Positions 46,701-61,700 of a DNA stretch of 64,000 bases are shown here, piece after piece (position 1 is the first letter of the stretch; the number at the start of each line of letters is the position of its first letter). Both the position numbers and the translations under genes were made by a program. The notes under the pieces are model-generated. The model had not been told where the DNA came from and made no database searches. It saw only the letters and a list, made by a program, of their open reading frames with translations. The stretch comes from Atrichornis clamosus (lineage: Eukaryota; Chordata; Aves; Passeriformes; Menuridae), in assembly GCA_013400975.1 (NCBI GenBank), contig WBMZ01011388.1, positions 30,425 to 94,424 of the forward strand. The letters are read 5' to 3'.

Positions 46701-49700
46701 AAGGGGACACAGACAGAGGTGCCCCGGGCTGCCCAGGGGTGGGACACAGAGTCCTTTTCCAGGGAGTGTTGATGCCACTTGTTTGGGGCACTGTGGTTGG
46801 TAACCCTGTTCCCAACCTGCCTCCCTGTTCTCAGAGGGGATCAGCAGGGGAATGTGCCAGTGGCTTTTGGAATTCATCTCAAGGTCACATCCAAACACAG
46901 GAGGACAAACTGGACGGGCTGTGTGGCATGGCCCCCACTCTAGGCGGGAGTAGTGTATCCTCTGCATGGCTTTTATACAGTGATCCTGGGATTTGCTGAA
47001 GAGGAAGGAATAAGGTGAAATACTCTAAATGCTGGCAAAATAGAAAGTATTATTTCTGGTTCTGTAACCAGCTCATAAAGCAGAAAATAAGATGGGCAGG
47101 AGAACCAGGTAGTTCTATTTTTGTCTGTGATTCTGTCCCTCTGCAATAGAGGGAAGAGCAGCTGTTCTGAGGCCAGCAGACACTGAAATCCAGGAGCACT
47201 TTTATGTCCTGGCTCTCCTCCAGCTTGACAGGAAGCAAGATCCTCTGTGGCAATTTAAGTTGAAGTTTTGGTTATTTCATACCACTGTAGTGTGGCAGAG
47301 TGACTGGATGACAAAGAAATTCTGCCTTGATGAAATTCAAGATGTCTAGTGATAAATGAAAAATAAAGGGCCTCATGAAGGGTTTTTTCAAAGCATATGG
47401 GCCTTGATGGAAAGATCTCTTTTTAAAAGAAATGTTAGAAATTAAATTCCTTTGGGAGAAAGGTTTATAACTTAAGACATTATGCCAAGAGGGCTGTTCT
47501 TCTAGCAAATAACTTTTGGTGTGCTTTAGTTGCTGAATAAAAAAAAAAAAGTCTAGAAAGGGAGGTTACTTTTAATTATAGAGAACAGGTTTTTAAAAGC
47601 CTATTTTTGGGCACACTGATAATATTTAATTCACTAATGACTCAGTGATAGCATCCTGATTGACTGCATTGCTAATGAAAGATTTTTGTGGCAATACTTG
47701 ATGTTTTTTCCTAAGGCCCCAGTGCTTGGTACAAAACTATAGGAATAGAAATTCTGTTTTAAATAAAGGTTTGTAGCCTTCCATGTTGCACTGCTGAGAT
47801 AATGCCAAACCCTCAAGGCAAGCAAACCTCTGAATTTTGGTTTAATGATCTCAGATTTCAGCTGGTCTCATGATTTTTTGGCACTTGATTAATAAATCTG
47901 AACATGTGGGATTTTTACTAATCCTTAGTGAAAAGGAGATAGTAAGGGTATTATGAATAATTTCCAGTATTTCTTACTCTGTTCAGGTTCATTGCACACT
48001 TTGCTCTGGTGTCTGGTTCTCCTAATTAAAAAAAGATGGCAAAAATAAAGAAAATGTGTTCAAGTAATGCCATGATATATTTAAGTCTTATTTTTTTATC
48101 AGTCCCAATGTGGTACTAATGACAAAGGAAAAGCAGATCCTGAATCAGTGATGGATAATCTCCTGCAGTCTGTCTTTGGACTGTGGAGGTTTTGTATTTT
48201 AGGATGTAGGGATGGAGAATGTAGTTCAATTAAAATGTCTTTAATTTGTGGGTTTGGTGTGTTCCTGTAGTTGTGTGAGATGAGACACAAAGTGGTTTTG
48301 GTAGGAATAAACTGGAGAAGGAGCGTGAGCAATTAATGTGTGTAGGTTATGGTGGAGTGAATGAAACCTAAGGAAACTTTAATCCCTGGATCTGTCAGAC
48401 ACTCAAGGAAAATAAAACAAGCCTTTTGTTCCAAAACTGTGTAACTTTCCCTTTTTTCCAGGTATTCCTTGGGGACATCAGGGAGCTTTATCGGGCATTA
48501 GTCCAGTTAATTTCATGTTGCTTGGTTTCAAGCACAAACCAGAAATGGACAACATTTGGATTTTTTTTTCTTCAGGATCTACCTGTTTGCACTTTCCGAA
48601 AATCCTGAGCTTGAGGAGCAAAACTGGATGCACTTGAGGTTGGCAGGGTCTTTGGGATTGAGCAAATCCTCCTGAGCTTTCCCTTTAGAGCTCCGCAGGG
48701 TTTGAGCGGAGCCAAGGAAGCATTTTCCGGCCGACTGGGCGTGCACAGCGTCGTCACTGTCGGGAGAGTTGGGTTCAGTTGTGCCTCAGGTCTGTGCCCT
48801 TGCAAAGATGGCCCTGGCAGCAGCACTTGTCTCATTTTTCAGCTGTTTGCCTTTTCCAGAGCTGATCCCGAAGTCACTGCTCACCTCTGACTCATCCTCC
48901 AGAGGCTCCCTCGAGTCCCAAGTGTTCCTGAGCAAGACCAACCCTTTGGTTGGATCTACAACAGCAGAAACTGTCAGTTGTTTAATGAGGAACACACTGG
49001 GGCAATGGCAGCTGAGTTGTATTTACTCCAAAAAAAGAATTAATTTTGGCAGTTCACCATCCGTTGGGGCAATAGGTTATCAGAACAAAGTTACTGGGTT
49101 TGAGACACATGTCCTAATATTGTTATGGAAAACAAGCTGTGGATGAGTTGGGAGTTGTTGTGTGGATGCTGTTCTGTCTGCTTTTAAAATACTCTTTTTC
49201 AGACATTGCTTTTGTGGAATTACTACAGGCAAGAAGGTGCAAGTAGGCCTGAAAGGGCTGAAACTGCCAGGGAAATGTGAGGTCCAAAATCTCTGCCCAT
49301 GCTGCTGATACTGGCAGGAATAAAAAAGTGGCAAACATTTTTGAGATTCCTTTGAAATGTGTTCCTTGAAAGGAATGGAAACATCTTTGCCCAAATATAT
49401 CTAATAAGCTGAATTCTAGGATAATGAATCTGATACAGGGGTTCAATCTTCAGTGGAATGACTATGAAAAACCTTTTATTTATCTCTTCTATAATATATA
49501 AGCTTTCTTTCCTGGCTCTATTAATTATGCTAAAGAACACAGTTAATTACAGATTATTTGTACCTCTCCTCCTCAGTCTCTGGGCCTACAACACGGAATG
49601 GGAGTATCCAAGATCTCTTTCAGTCATCCTAAAATTAAACCATGCAAGCACTCTGCCTTTATCACTGACTCTTCTACTTCACCTTATCCAGAGCTGGAAA

Positions 49701-52700
49701 AACCTTCTTGAGCAGCTGGCCTGTGTTTCTCTTCCTTGTTTTTCCTGCCAGTTTATTTCCTGATTTTTCTCATTTGTGTTCTGAATCACTACTGACATCT
49801 CATTTGTCCTCTGCTGGAAGCTGCACTTCCTCCTTCCCTGGTACAATATTTTTGTCTCTGTGTAACTCTTTGGAAAAAAAAAAAAACCAAACAAACTTTA
49901 AGGTGCTTGTATTTGGAGCAATATTAGTATTTTTGGCATTTAAAAAAAAATACTGTATTTAAAATAAATCCTTGCTGATCTGTAGAATAGGCTTTGTAGT
50001 TCAGTGTTTTTACACTAGATGTCAATCTTCTTGCATGTGTAGAAGTGACTATTTTGTGCCTTCTAGATATTTCTCTGACCAGCCACCCTACTAGAATGCT
50101 GTTTTCCATCTGCTTTGCAGGGGAATCGATGCCATGAGGAGAGGGAGGAGTTGCAATATTGATTTTCTTTTGGTGGCTGATATTGAACAGTACTTTTTCC
50201 CAGTAAGACAGCAGTTTAGGGGTTGTCAAGTGTAATTAAAATCACTTATTTCACTGAAGCTGGTTGACAGCTTTAATGGAAAATGAATTTTCAGCAAATG
50301 TAGAAGAACTTGTTCCAGTGCTTATTTCTTCATCTTCCCCTCTTTTCAAATACCATCCTTGCAGGGTCTGATTGAAAGGAGATCTTGGAGTTTACAAAAG
50401 CATTTCCCACCTTGCCATGGCTCCAAGTAACTGTTGAGGAGTAAATGGAGCTAATTCCTGTTAGGAATGCAGATTTCAGGGAAGTTTCTTGTCACAGAAC
50501 AACTAATAATTGTTATTAACTACAGAACTCCTTTCCTCATTAAATGAGCCCCTTCCCTTGTGTTACAACCCCAGTTTTTTTGACCTCCTGTGCCTCTTTT
50601 GAGAATCCCCAGAGTGCAAAAGCTTTTTTTTTTTCTCTAGTCAAGCAATATTTAAAGCATGTTTTAATTTGTGTCTGTGGAAGATGAACTTGACTCCAGT
50701 TGGAAATACCAAGGAGATGATTTCCACCAAGATGTTTTGTGTTATACTCTAATCCTGCCAGGCTAAAGCAGTCAAACATCAGGGATTCTGCCCTTAATAT
50801 CATGCAGGAGTCATCATAATTTGGGCTTATTAATAATAGTATGCCAGTGTGGTAAAATTCTTCTTAAAAAAATATTATATAGGGTTTTGTCCCTTCCTGT
50901 TTTGATCTGGGTTCATATTTTCATTTTTCTGAATAAGTGAATGAAAGTTCACATATTTTTAAGCTTACAGTGTTTTGTTTGGTGTGAAAGCAAACACCGT
51001 ATGATTTTAATATTCTTTTTTTAATTTTTGGAGTGCATATTGGTACCTTATTAATGCAATTTTCCAGGATTTTCTTTAAATTAAGAGATTAAAAATTCCA
51101 GACTTCATTGAAGAACTAAGGTGGCTGGTACTTTTAGTCACTTGGAGATCTATATTATTTAGAAATCAGTCTAAAAAGGGAAAGAATACACTCAACATCT
51201 CAGTAAAACAGATTTGGACAGAGCATCATGGCTTGTTAAAAATTTCCTTTATCCCAGGTGGCAGAAAGTTTTATATAAGAATTTTAAATATGCAGAGACT
51301 TGAATTTGTGCTGCTTCACTCTGAAGTTAATTGCTGATGAAGAGTGAGACAGGCCTGAATTTCTTTAACTCAATCAACTTTCACGTGTTAATTATGGGGA
51401 GTTTTAAAATTCTAAAATATTAAAAGGCTTTTTGGTGCCCAGTTCCACTTGATAGCTCAAAATGCTTTTGGACTTCTGGAGAACTAAAAAATCCTAATTT
51501 GGGATTTTTAAAGGTTTACTGAAGTCCTGTTTTTTTGACTAGAGATTCCTGGAAGGTGTGTGGTACAATGTGACCTTCACAATTATGCCTCATTTATTTG
51601 GTGCTATTTCATAGGGCTGAATATCACTTGGAGAGCCATAGGTTTGTGAGAAACAGCTGCTAAAAGTGGTGAATGTATAGAAAGTAATAATTAATGAAAA
51701 ATAATTTGCTTTACAAAAAGTTCTTGTGATGAGCTGGGATGATTTGTATTCTCTAGGCAGCAATAGTTTCATTGTCTGAAAGAATTTTGCCATAAGGGAA
51801 GTGTTTTGCATTCCTTAGCAAACACAGTCTCTCCCAGGATTCACTGAAATGCCCTCAGGAACAGGAATTTTCTTTGAAACTGGATTTACTTAAAAAACAT
51901 ACCAGGAAAGAGTGCAATTTCAATGTTCCATAGTAGCATCACAGAACAGATTTAGGTCCTCTTTATCACATTTTACATAAAACCCCCCAGCTTTATCTCT
52001 GTTGCTTTGGAGCAGCCTACAAAGTGGTTTTTATAGAAGCACAGGAGTGGAAAGCGTACCCAGTTCCCGGTTCCACTTCCATGTCTGAGCAGGTGGATCA
52101 GAAGGAAGCCCTGGCCCTTGTCACCTGTCACTTGTGTCCCCTCACACTCTGGAGCTGCCCTGCCTCAGGGTTTGCCCCAGTGTCAGGCTCTGGTGTTCCT
52201 GCCTCCTGCAGACTCTGCAGCAAGCAGGGAGCCTCCTCAGAGGTTTGGGCTGGTGTCCTCATTCTCCGTAAGCTTTTCCTGCCAAGCTGCTGGAAATCTG
52301 CTCTGCACAGAAGGACCTGGGGTCCTGGTGGGGATACCAAGCTGTCCCTGACCAGGCTGAGGGATGAATGCTCTGGGGAGAGCATTCCCAGTAGGTCAGG
52401 GAGGAGATCCCAGTGAGGCACATCTGGAGTGCTGTGTCCAGTTCTGGGATTAGCTGGGTAGGAGCAGCCTGGAGCTCCTGGAGTGGGGCCAGCGGAGGCT
52501 GCAGAGATGAGGAAGGGCCTGGAGCATCTCCCAGCCCAGGAAAGGCTGAGGGAGCTGGGGCTGTTCAGCCTTGGGAAGAGACAGCAGGGAGGGGTCACAG
52601 GATGGGCCAGGCTCTGCTCCGGGGGGCCCAGAAAGGGCAAGAGGGGAACGGGCAGGAACTGCTGCCCAGGAAGTCCCACCTGGGCACCTTGGAACAGATT

Positions 52701-55700
52701 GCCCAGAGAGGCTGTGGAGTCTCCATCACTGGAGATATTCCAGAACTGCCTGGACACCATCCTGTGTGCTCTGGAATGGTGGGACTGAGGCACTGTAGTA
52801 CCTTCCTGACGCATCCTGTGGTTCCCGTTCTGCCAACGTTGATGCAGACTGGGGCTGTTCTGAGCACAAAACCAGAGATGCAGAGCTGAGGTGTTGTGGT
52901 GCTGCTGCTCTGCCTTGATGTGGGCAGATTTAGGCATTCTGGTCCTGTTCATACTTTTGCTCTGTCTTCGTTACATTTAACTCTGCTTAAAACAATTTGT
53001 TGGGTTTCCTCTGTCCTTTTTGCTGAGGAGTCGTTCCTAAGCAAGCAGCAGAGTGCTGGGAACACAGCTCTCACTTGAGGTGTGCAATGGGCTGTGGATA
53101 AGGCAAGGCAGCCTTGATTTGTAAGGGTAGTAAAGAGAGAAAAATGGGAGAGACAAGAAGATTTATCCACGTAGAACAATGGGAAAGTGACTCCTTATTC
53201 TGAATTAGTGCCCCCTGCACCCCCTTGGTGTCTCTGTTGGGTCTGGTGCTCAGCCAGGTTTCCATCAGAGTTGTGTGGCTGCTCTCTTTAAACGTGGCAG
53301 CTTTGAGCCTGCTCGTGGTTCCTGTTAAAGCTGCAGCCACGGAACCATTCCTGTCCCATGTGCTCCTGGCAAATGTAATTGTGTTATAATTATACATGCA
53401 GATAAAGGCCTGGATTGTTTATGCATAGTTTTCTGTTCTGGTAATTTGTTCTCCTTAGGGTTCTCTCTGTTTGTTTCCTAATTAATCTTGTAAGGGTTGG
53501 AAATGTGGTTAGGTGGAATAAAGAGGTTTTATTTTCTTCCCTGTTGCTTCAGGGTTTGGTCAGTTGGTGTTTGCTGGTCATACCGTCAGTTGTACACCGG
53601 GTAAAAATGCGTGACTTTTTCTAATAAAATCAGTGGTTTGCATTTTGTGAAAGGTGGGAAACTGTTGTCCCTGTACCATTTCCTGGGTGCCATCCAGCAT
53701 TTTGAATCCATCAGTGCTGTGGGGTTTGGAGAGGACCTCCTCAATCTCCAAACACAGGGAAAGGAGTCAATGTTTTATCTCCCAACCATCCCCTACAGCC
53801 TGATTAGTTGGGCAGGTTTTTCTGTCTGTGTTTTTATCCTTTCACTGCTTCTGTAGGAGCAAGGCAAAGCAGTAGTTATTAATATTTAATGAAATATTCT
53901 GGATCTCAAGTGTAATTGTGTTCCTTTTTGTCTGGAGGTGTCACCCCTTGAAGTTCCTGCTGGATTTCTTTGTCTAAGAAGCTCAACCCAGATTTCATAG
54001 ATTTAATTCTTGAGTTAGTTATATTACCAGTTATTTGGGTATATTTGTAAGGGACCAGACTCCTGGCTTAAAAATACTTATTATCCTGAATAGAAAACTC
54101 TTGTAGTGGTCAGATTTCCTAGATGGTCACTGAACTAATTCTTAACACACACACACACCTTGAAGGCGAAGGACTCTAAGAAATGAACCTATCAATATTT
54201 ATGAATTTTGCGATTGTGTTTTCCATTATTGGAAAGGTAAGTCACTAAAAACATCCAACAGTTAAAAATGGGGTGGAAATAATTATTTAAAACTGAAATG
54301 CAGAGTTATATCTATTTGAGGGGGTTAAAAATTAAGGAAATGTCATAATATTTTTCTACATACTGTATAAATATATGGGTAAATAAGCAAAATTTACATA
54401 AAGAAGTGAAGGTTGTTTCTATGATGGAGTCAAAGGAGAAGGAAGGAACAGAAGGGTTTGCACCATAGTAGTAAAAGATCTGTCAGTATTTGAATTGTGA
54501 GCTCTTGTTTCCATTCTTTCAGTAAACAAAAAAATCTGTAGGTAAGTCTGTGACATCCTGTACTAAGTTTAAAGCCAAAACGGATGTGTTGTTTTAATTA
54601 AATAAAAATCCTTTTTGCTGCTTTCTATTATGAGAAAAAGTTGTTCTCTGGCAGAGAAACATTTCTTTACTTGCAGGTACCTTCCTAATAACTCTTATGC
54701 TGTTTGTCCTGTAGCAAAGGAGCAGGAGAGGCAAGTGCCATGTGGGAATTCTGAACTTGTCGTACACTGTTCTGGCTTTATTGGAGCTGCACAGTTTACA
54801 CTGAGAATTTCATACAGGGGCAGGGAAGTGGTTGTTGTGATTTGAATTATTTATGTAATAATTTGTCAAGTTCTGTGGCTAGATGCCTTTTATTGCAAAG
54901 AAAACTGAGGCAGCAGCTGTGCACTGGGTTGGTTATTTCATTATGTTTTCAGTGTTTAGAAATCAACATTACAGGTGTTCACTGTCTGGTGAATTCCTAG
55001 AAGTCCTTGGTGGCTGGGCTTTGACATCTGTTGACTTCTAAGTGCCAGGATTTCCAGTCTCATGGAGGAGTCCGGCTTGCCTAAATAATTCAGAGTGTCT
55101 GTCCAAGAGGAATTGTGTCCTGGTGATTGGTATCCAAGAGTTTGAGGGCTGGTTTGTTTTAAAAATGCATCTCTTTGGAATTGGAAACCTGTATGTGGTT
55201 GAGAGTATATTCTATGTGGAGTTGTGATAGTCGAGAGGAGCTCTTTATCTATTTTTTACAGCAGGTGTAAATGCAGATTTTGCCTGAGTAGGATCTGTCC
55301 CTTTCTATTTGCACGGTGCCAGCAGTTGTGCTGCTTCAGATGTCTGTGCATGGGTGTTTGCTCATGGAAATTCCACCAGGATAAGCAACCACTTATTGCT
55401 CCAAACACAGGAGAAGGGGTCAGCATGATGTAAGGAGTGGCACTGACTTTGCACTTGTGTTTGAGTCCTGTGCTGAATGAAATGGCAATTATTCCTGCTT
55501 GTTGGGGTGGTAAAGGATGAAATGATGATTCTGTGCCTTTGGAAGGACTTCCAGTGATTCTTCTTTTACTGGTACCCAGTTGGAGAGCCTGGAATGTGAC
55601 TCACAGAGGTGATGTGCCCTGAGCTCCTTCCTGATCTCAGTTACATCTGTTTGGTGGTAAAATCTGTCATATCATCATAAATATCCTTAAAACTCAGTCC

Positions 55701-58700
55701 TTATCTCAGAGTGGGAATTCCTGGAGGCTTTTAGTGCCTTTATCTGGAGGCAGATCTATGGTCTAGCCACTCTTTTCATCCCACAGACGCTCTGTCCTGA
55801 ATTTCAGTGCAGCTGTTGTAAAGTTCATCTTGAACTGATATGATTTATACCGTGTTTGGACTCTCTTTTCTGGACAGCCAGGCAGCTTGTTTGGATAAAA
55901 AGCATGATGACATGACATGGATTTTGTGAAATTATTATTTTAGAGCAGCTCCCCCAGCTCTACACTGCTAATGTTTGAAAGTTTGCATAATTCTTCCTAT
56001 AAATTATTACTTTTGTTGTTTTGCTTCTAAGGTCGTGGTGTTGCCAAAAACTGAAAACATCTTTTATTCTCTCTGCACTTAGAAATGCTCAAACAAATCG
56101 TGAGCAAAATTAAAGATCCTGAGTTTGCCTTTTGAGAGTTTTTTTTTTCTAGGAATGCTTCCATGTCTTCAGTGCTAGTGTTTCACCTCCTTGCCTTTGG
56201 AAATCTTTGCCACTGGAAGCACCAAGGAACTCAGAGTTGACTGTGAAATGAGCTGAGGGGTTTTAAATGAAATACTTGTACATAAATTTCAGTAAAATGA
56301 GCTAGTAGTGAAACTTGTGGTTTTCTAGGATTTTTTTTTTTCCAGTTCTCAATTCAAATCCCAACCCATGTAGCTTCTGCAGCAGTCTCCAGTGGGAAAA
56401 ACCATCAGGAACAGCTCTGTCCAGGCAGAAGGAAACTTGAAAGAAGGGGGAAGGGAAAGAAAGAGAGAGAAAATGGCAGAAATTACAGAAAGCAAATGAG
56501 ATGTTTGATACTACTTGACAGCCCCTGAAGCTTGAAGGAAAAATGGAAAAAAACCAGGAAGATGGAGTTTAGGAACATATTTATTTTAGGAACATATTTC
56601 TGCTTTGCCAAAAACTCTCTTCTTACCAAGCATCTCACAAAATATCAAAATCTGCTGTATATTAAGAAATTATAAAGCATAAGCAACAGAATTTAAAATT
56701 TGTGCAGGACAAGGTACTTTATGAATAATTAAGAAAACCTATTTGGGTATATTTAAATTGGAAGACAATTGTTCCATACTAAGATGGTTTCCTTGAATTG
56801 GGTTTTTTTTAGGTATTTATTTCTTGTAAGTAGTTATAGTTCTTGGTTTAAATTTTGTAAAAAGAGGTCAAGTCTGTCTCCCTGTCCCCAGTGGAAGTGT
56901 TCCTGTTGACTTCAGTAGAAATAAGGTGCTGCCTTTAGTAGAATTCTGCTTTTATTCCAGTTTTTGTAGTCTGAAGCTCTCACTACCAAAACCCTGTACT
57001 GTTAAAGGGCAGGTTTAGGGTCAGCTGGAAGATGTCCAAATGGAATAGGAAGTTCAGATGGAAAGCTGATTACCCTCAATGATAATAAAATCAATCTGGT
57101 TTGCTTTCTCCAAGTGGTAACTTCAAGTAGGAAGTACCAGAGCTGCCTTGAGAAGGTCACAGTTTGGGATTTCCAGTCTGGAAATTTATAGGAAAAATGA
57201 TTTATAGAAGTCAGTTTCTTAATTCATTTTATCACTGTTGCAAATAAACAGGAGAATACTTTTAGGTAAATACTCTGAAAAAGAGGTTTAATAAAAACAA
57301 GCTGTAGTACAACACTGAACAGCAAGAACACGGATCAGATCTCATTTCAGTAAGTATTAAAAGCCTTGTTTAACAATTCTCTTTTACACAAAGAAACATT
57401 GAACCAGGATACTTCTTCATGCTCTGATGGCTTCCTTAAATAGCTGGGAGCTGCAAGTGTTATTTTTCCTTGGTGAATATATCCATAGTGACAGTCCATG
57501 GACCCCAGGATGGGCTTTGCCCTGGGTGTGTTGTGCTGGAAAAGGCTCTGTTCTATCAAGTTTTTTTTATTATTAATAGAAAGCATAAACCTCGACAATT
57601 AGTGATGTTACAAAGCTGATTGGAATGATGTGGACTCATAGGAAATCAAGTAGCCAGTGGTTGAGAGTTATATTTGGTTCTCTGATGTGATATCTCAGTT
57701 GATACATCCAGCATCCCTCCTATTGGAGTGCTTTGGGGTCAGGGCTGCAAAGGCTTTGTGAGGGTGAGGTGTTTAATACCTGCCTGCAAAGAGTGAAGTG
57801 ATAACTCCCTGGAACTTGGAAAGCCAGGGAAAAAATGAAACTGGTGTTAGGTCTATCAGAATGGTATTTTGAATAAATGTGAAGTCATAAGGAAAAGCAT
57901 CATCAAGAAGCAATGTGGTGAAGAATGGAAATAATTTTCTAACTGTAAGTGAAATACAGTTCTTTGGGATGTGACAGTGTGGAAGGAGGGAGCTGCTCCC
58001 ACCAAGTCCCTGAGGGATGGCCTGGCCCATCCCATCCTGCAGCCCCTGCTGCCTCAGGCTGTTGTGTCTGGAGCTTTACCTCGAGGCAGAGGGGCTCTGG
58101 GAGGTGTGTGATAGAAACAATAAATAATACATATCCTAGTCCTTGCTAACAACAGGGATCTGCTTTCCAGGGAATATTTCATATGCGTCCAGTCTATGAC
58201 AGGTGCAGTGTTCCCTGCCTTGTCAACACACCCTGCTGGATGCACCTCTGTGCTCTGCTGCGCTGGAAGCCACGAGGAGCTCTTGTCAAGTGAAGAGCAG
58301 AGCAGCTGTAACATCCTTATGTTAATCTTTTGCTTCCTCCTTATTGTAGCTGTATCTGTAATACCAAAAAAAAAAATAGAGCATTATGAAAATAAGCTTT
58401 GATAAAGCTCAAATTTTCTGAGCTTATAAAATCTAAGTAGACTATTAGCTGGTGGAATCCACTTGGTGTTCTCCTGAGCGCTTGTGCTCTCTAATACTAT
58501 GATTTAAAAACATTTTCCTAATGTTCTAATTTGTATCCTAAAATGTCTACTATGTTATATCACAGTTGCTTTAAAAAAAGCTATTGGAGATTGGAGGTTA
58601 AAAGGATGGGTACAACGGTTTCCTTGGAAAGGTGCAACTTAAATTAACAAATCACACGGTGTAAAACCAGGGGAAAAAATAGAGCTGAGCTGGCTGAATG

Positions 58701-61700
58701 CTTAACAGGAAAAATTCAAAACTCTTTTGCAAGCTAAGGATAAAAAGAAACCCAAAGTTCTTAGTTGTAAGCCAACCTTGTTAGCTTGTGAAATATTCCA
58801 ACAGTGGCATTCTAGGGAAAGCTAAGTTTATGTAATGCTAAATATTGGCCCTCAGACTTGCTCAGTGCTCTGCATGATGTTTTAAAAGTGGTGATGCTTC
58901 CCTCTAAGACCTCCATTTTTTAGTTAGAAATGGTGCCTTCTCAGTGAGCCTTCTGTCTTTTTTTTAGTCTTTTAACTATGGAAAGATACTTGTAAAGTAA
59001 GGGGGAATTTTGAGGAAAGTAGCAGGATCCCAGTGGTGCTCGAAGGAGTTCGCTCAGGTTTGGTCTGGCATCATTTTTAGTTCTTGCATAATAAATTATT
59101 CTTCAGTGGAAGTGTCTGCTCTGAGTTACACCGAGGATGGAGTGAATGTAGGAATAATGTGGGTGTTGTTCCTCGTGGCTTTTGTGTGCAGCTGCCTCCC
59201 TGAGCCTTGGAGGCTGGAGCCCAGGGCAGTGTTGTCTTCCAGACTCCTGACTGCGTTTGTCAGCTGGACTGGTGCCTCTTGGATTTCTGCCAGGCTGTGT
59301 AAGGACACGGATTTGAGGTGAAGCTGAACTGGTCGGGTGGCTCATTATGGCCCTGCAGTGCCTTGGAAGGGCCAAGCTGAGTGTTTAATTAACATTCTGA
59401 GGTGTAAAGTTGATGGTCAGAGGCTGAAGTCCTTCACTCCTTGTTCAGTCTTATGTGGGTGATGTTGCTGAGCTTTAAACGCAGCTTTTCTCTTCCAGCA
59501 GCCTGAGTTGGTGCCCCAACAGCACCAGTTCCTCCTTATTTAAGCTCCCTGTGCGCTTGGATTTAATGGATGTGGAATGAGAGAGAACCTTGAGTGGCAT
59601 TCCATGCACTGAGTGGGGTTAGCCAAAATTCCCAGTCAGCCTGGGGAGCCAAATGTCCCTGTAGAGGCAGACAGATGACAGGGAGAAAGGACAATGGGCC
59701 TTTTGGCTGCTGCTGGCTTCCTGGGATGTTTACTGCTCTGGGAGACTGGACTCAAGGAAATTCCCTTTGTCTTCTGCTTTCTGTGGGTCAGTTTGGACAG
59801 AAAAGCTTTGTCTGACTTACTGGAATGGCTGAGTTTGGTTTCACTTTGCACTTCTTTACTTTGGAACAAATGGCCACAATGTTGCTGAGATTTTTCTGAT
59901 AAGATCTCTGAAAGAAGCCAGAAGTGACTTGCCTAACATGGCTTAAACAAAGAGGTATGCTGATAACTTTTAATGAAAATATACTTATGATCTCATGTTG
60001 AAATGATTAAATTCTCCTTGAAGGTTACCAAGATGATTAACAGGGAAATGCACAGCAGATCTTGGCACTGTGTATGACAAAAACAACTCCAGGCTTGGTT
60101 TCTTTCATTCTGGGATAATTCCTCCTCTTTAAGAGGTGAGGACATTTAACATAGATCAGATACCAGTGTCACAGTAAACTTGAGGTATATAGAGCCAAGT
60201 TCTGTGCTAATGCAAAGTGACCATGATCACTTTTACATTTAAAAATTTACATTACATGATGTGATGATTAATATACAAGTCACAAGTTTCTAGCTGGAAA
60301 TGCAGCACCAAAATGTGTATTTGAGGCTTATTCAGTACGGTGTCCCACACTGTGGCATCTCAGATCCTGCTCATTTGCCCTCACTGTTCACATCCTTTCC
60401 AATATATTTCGAGGAAAAGCTCAGCATGGATTCCCAAGGGAAGTGCTGGCCCAGAGTGCAGCAGGGAAGGAAGGAATATAAACAAATTAACAACATCCAT
60501 CTGACAGCTGTGTTTAAAAGCACAGAGTCAAACACCAGTTGAAGTGCCTTTCTCCCTTCCTCAGCCAGCTCCAGACCTTGTGTGGAATATCTGCGGGGCC
60601 GAGGCATTCCTGCTGTGGGGAGGTGTGGAGCAGCCAGGCTCCCGCACACCTCCAGGCTCCTGCTCTATTCTGGGCCACTGTGGCCATGCCTGAGCAGGCT
60701 GTTCCACTGCCAGCCCACCCCCTTGTTGGTCTGTATCCGTCAGTCCTGTGGCTTCCTGGGTGGAATCCTCTGGAGTAACCCCTCACTTGGCTGGGGCCAT
60801 CCTAAGAAAGGGGCTGACATTCCCCTCCCTTGCACTTTGCCTTGTTCTCCCTCTGACTTCCCTTGCTTTTGCAGGGGTGTACCCATGGCTCGAGTCCTCT
60901 TATCCTACACCAAAATACTGGTAATTCTTCCCAGGATCCCTCATGTATTTTCTTCCAGAACCTGTTTTCTTCCCCTTTTACTACAGCCATGATTTCTTTT
61001 GCTAAAGCTAAAATGCTGGATGTATTTTGGTTTGGGTTTTTTCACAGCCCACCCTGATTGAAATCATGTCAAATCCCAGTATTTCCAACACACTTTTTTT
61101 TACCAGGGTTTTTCTTCTTCCTGCTACTTTTTCACAACAAGAAACCCTACAAATTTTCTTTACAGATTCCTGTTTTCCTGTTAGGCTCAGGCAGGAGGAG
61201 CAGAGGTGTAGGGACAATGGAATTATACAGGCTATTAGAGGCTTTATCTACATGTGAGCTTGGAGGTTATAAAAACAAAGGGTTTGAGTAAAATCTTCCT
61301 GGCCCTAAGGATCATAGAGAAAAGCTTGAAAAGTTCTGAAGGCTGAAGTTCTTCCCAAAAGCTCAGAAGCCAGACAGCAAGGAGAGAGAATTCCTCATTT
61401 CCCCTGCAAAGATGGAAATATTAGGATTTATGAAAACTGGACAGTACTGTTGCAGAAAGCAACAATATTTTGGAGGTATTTTATAAATATTTGCAAGCCT
61501 GGTCTATATACTGTCACAGATGTAAATACAGCCTTCAAAAAGTAACATTTTCTGCAGTATTTTATCCTAAACAAAGGGAAATAAAGTGTAAACAACCCAG
61601 TGCTGTTATTTTCTCTCCCTCTAAATAAAAGCACACATTTCTGTCCCAGTTAAGTGACGCTGTGCTGGAGGTGGAGAGAGGAACATATTCCTAACCTGGG

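Noticed and set aside
46551..46999. Overlapping open frames of 127-138 codons on both strands in a GC-richer patch
   Set aside because: Openness on both strands with no family match is what GC-rich intronic DNA gives by chance. I saw no repeat ends or splice pair.
52128..52952. A 274-codon minus-strand frame
   Set aside because: Most of it is antisense to a CR1 fragment, and its translation matches nothing. Similar shadow frames occur over the CR1 copies at 16.7, 22.1 and 62.7 kb.
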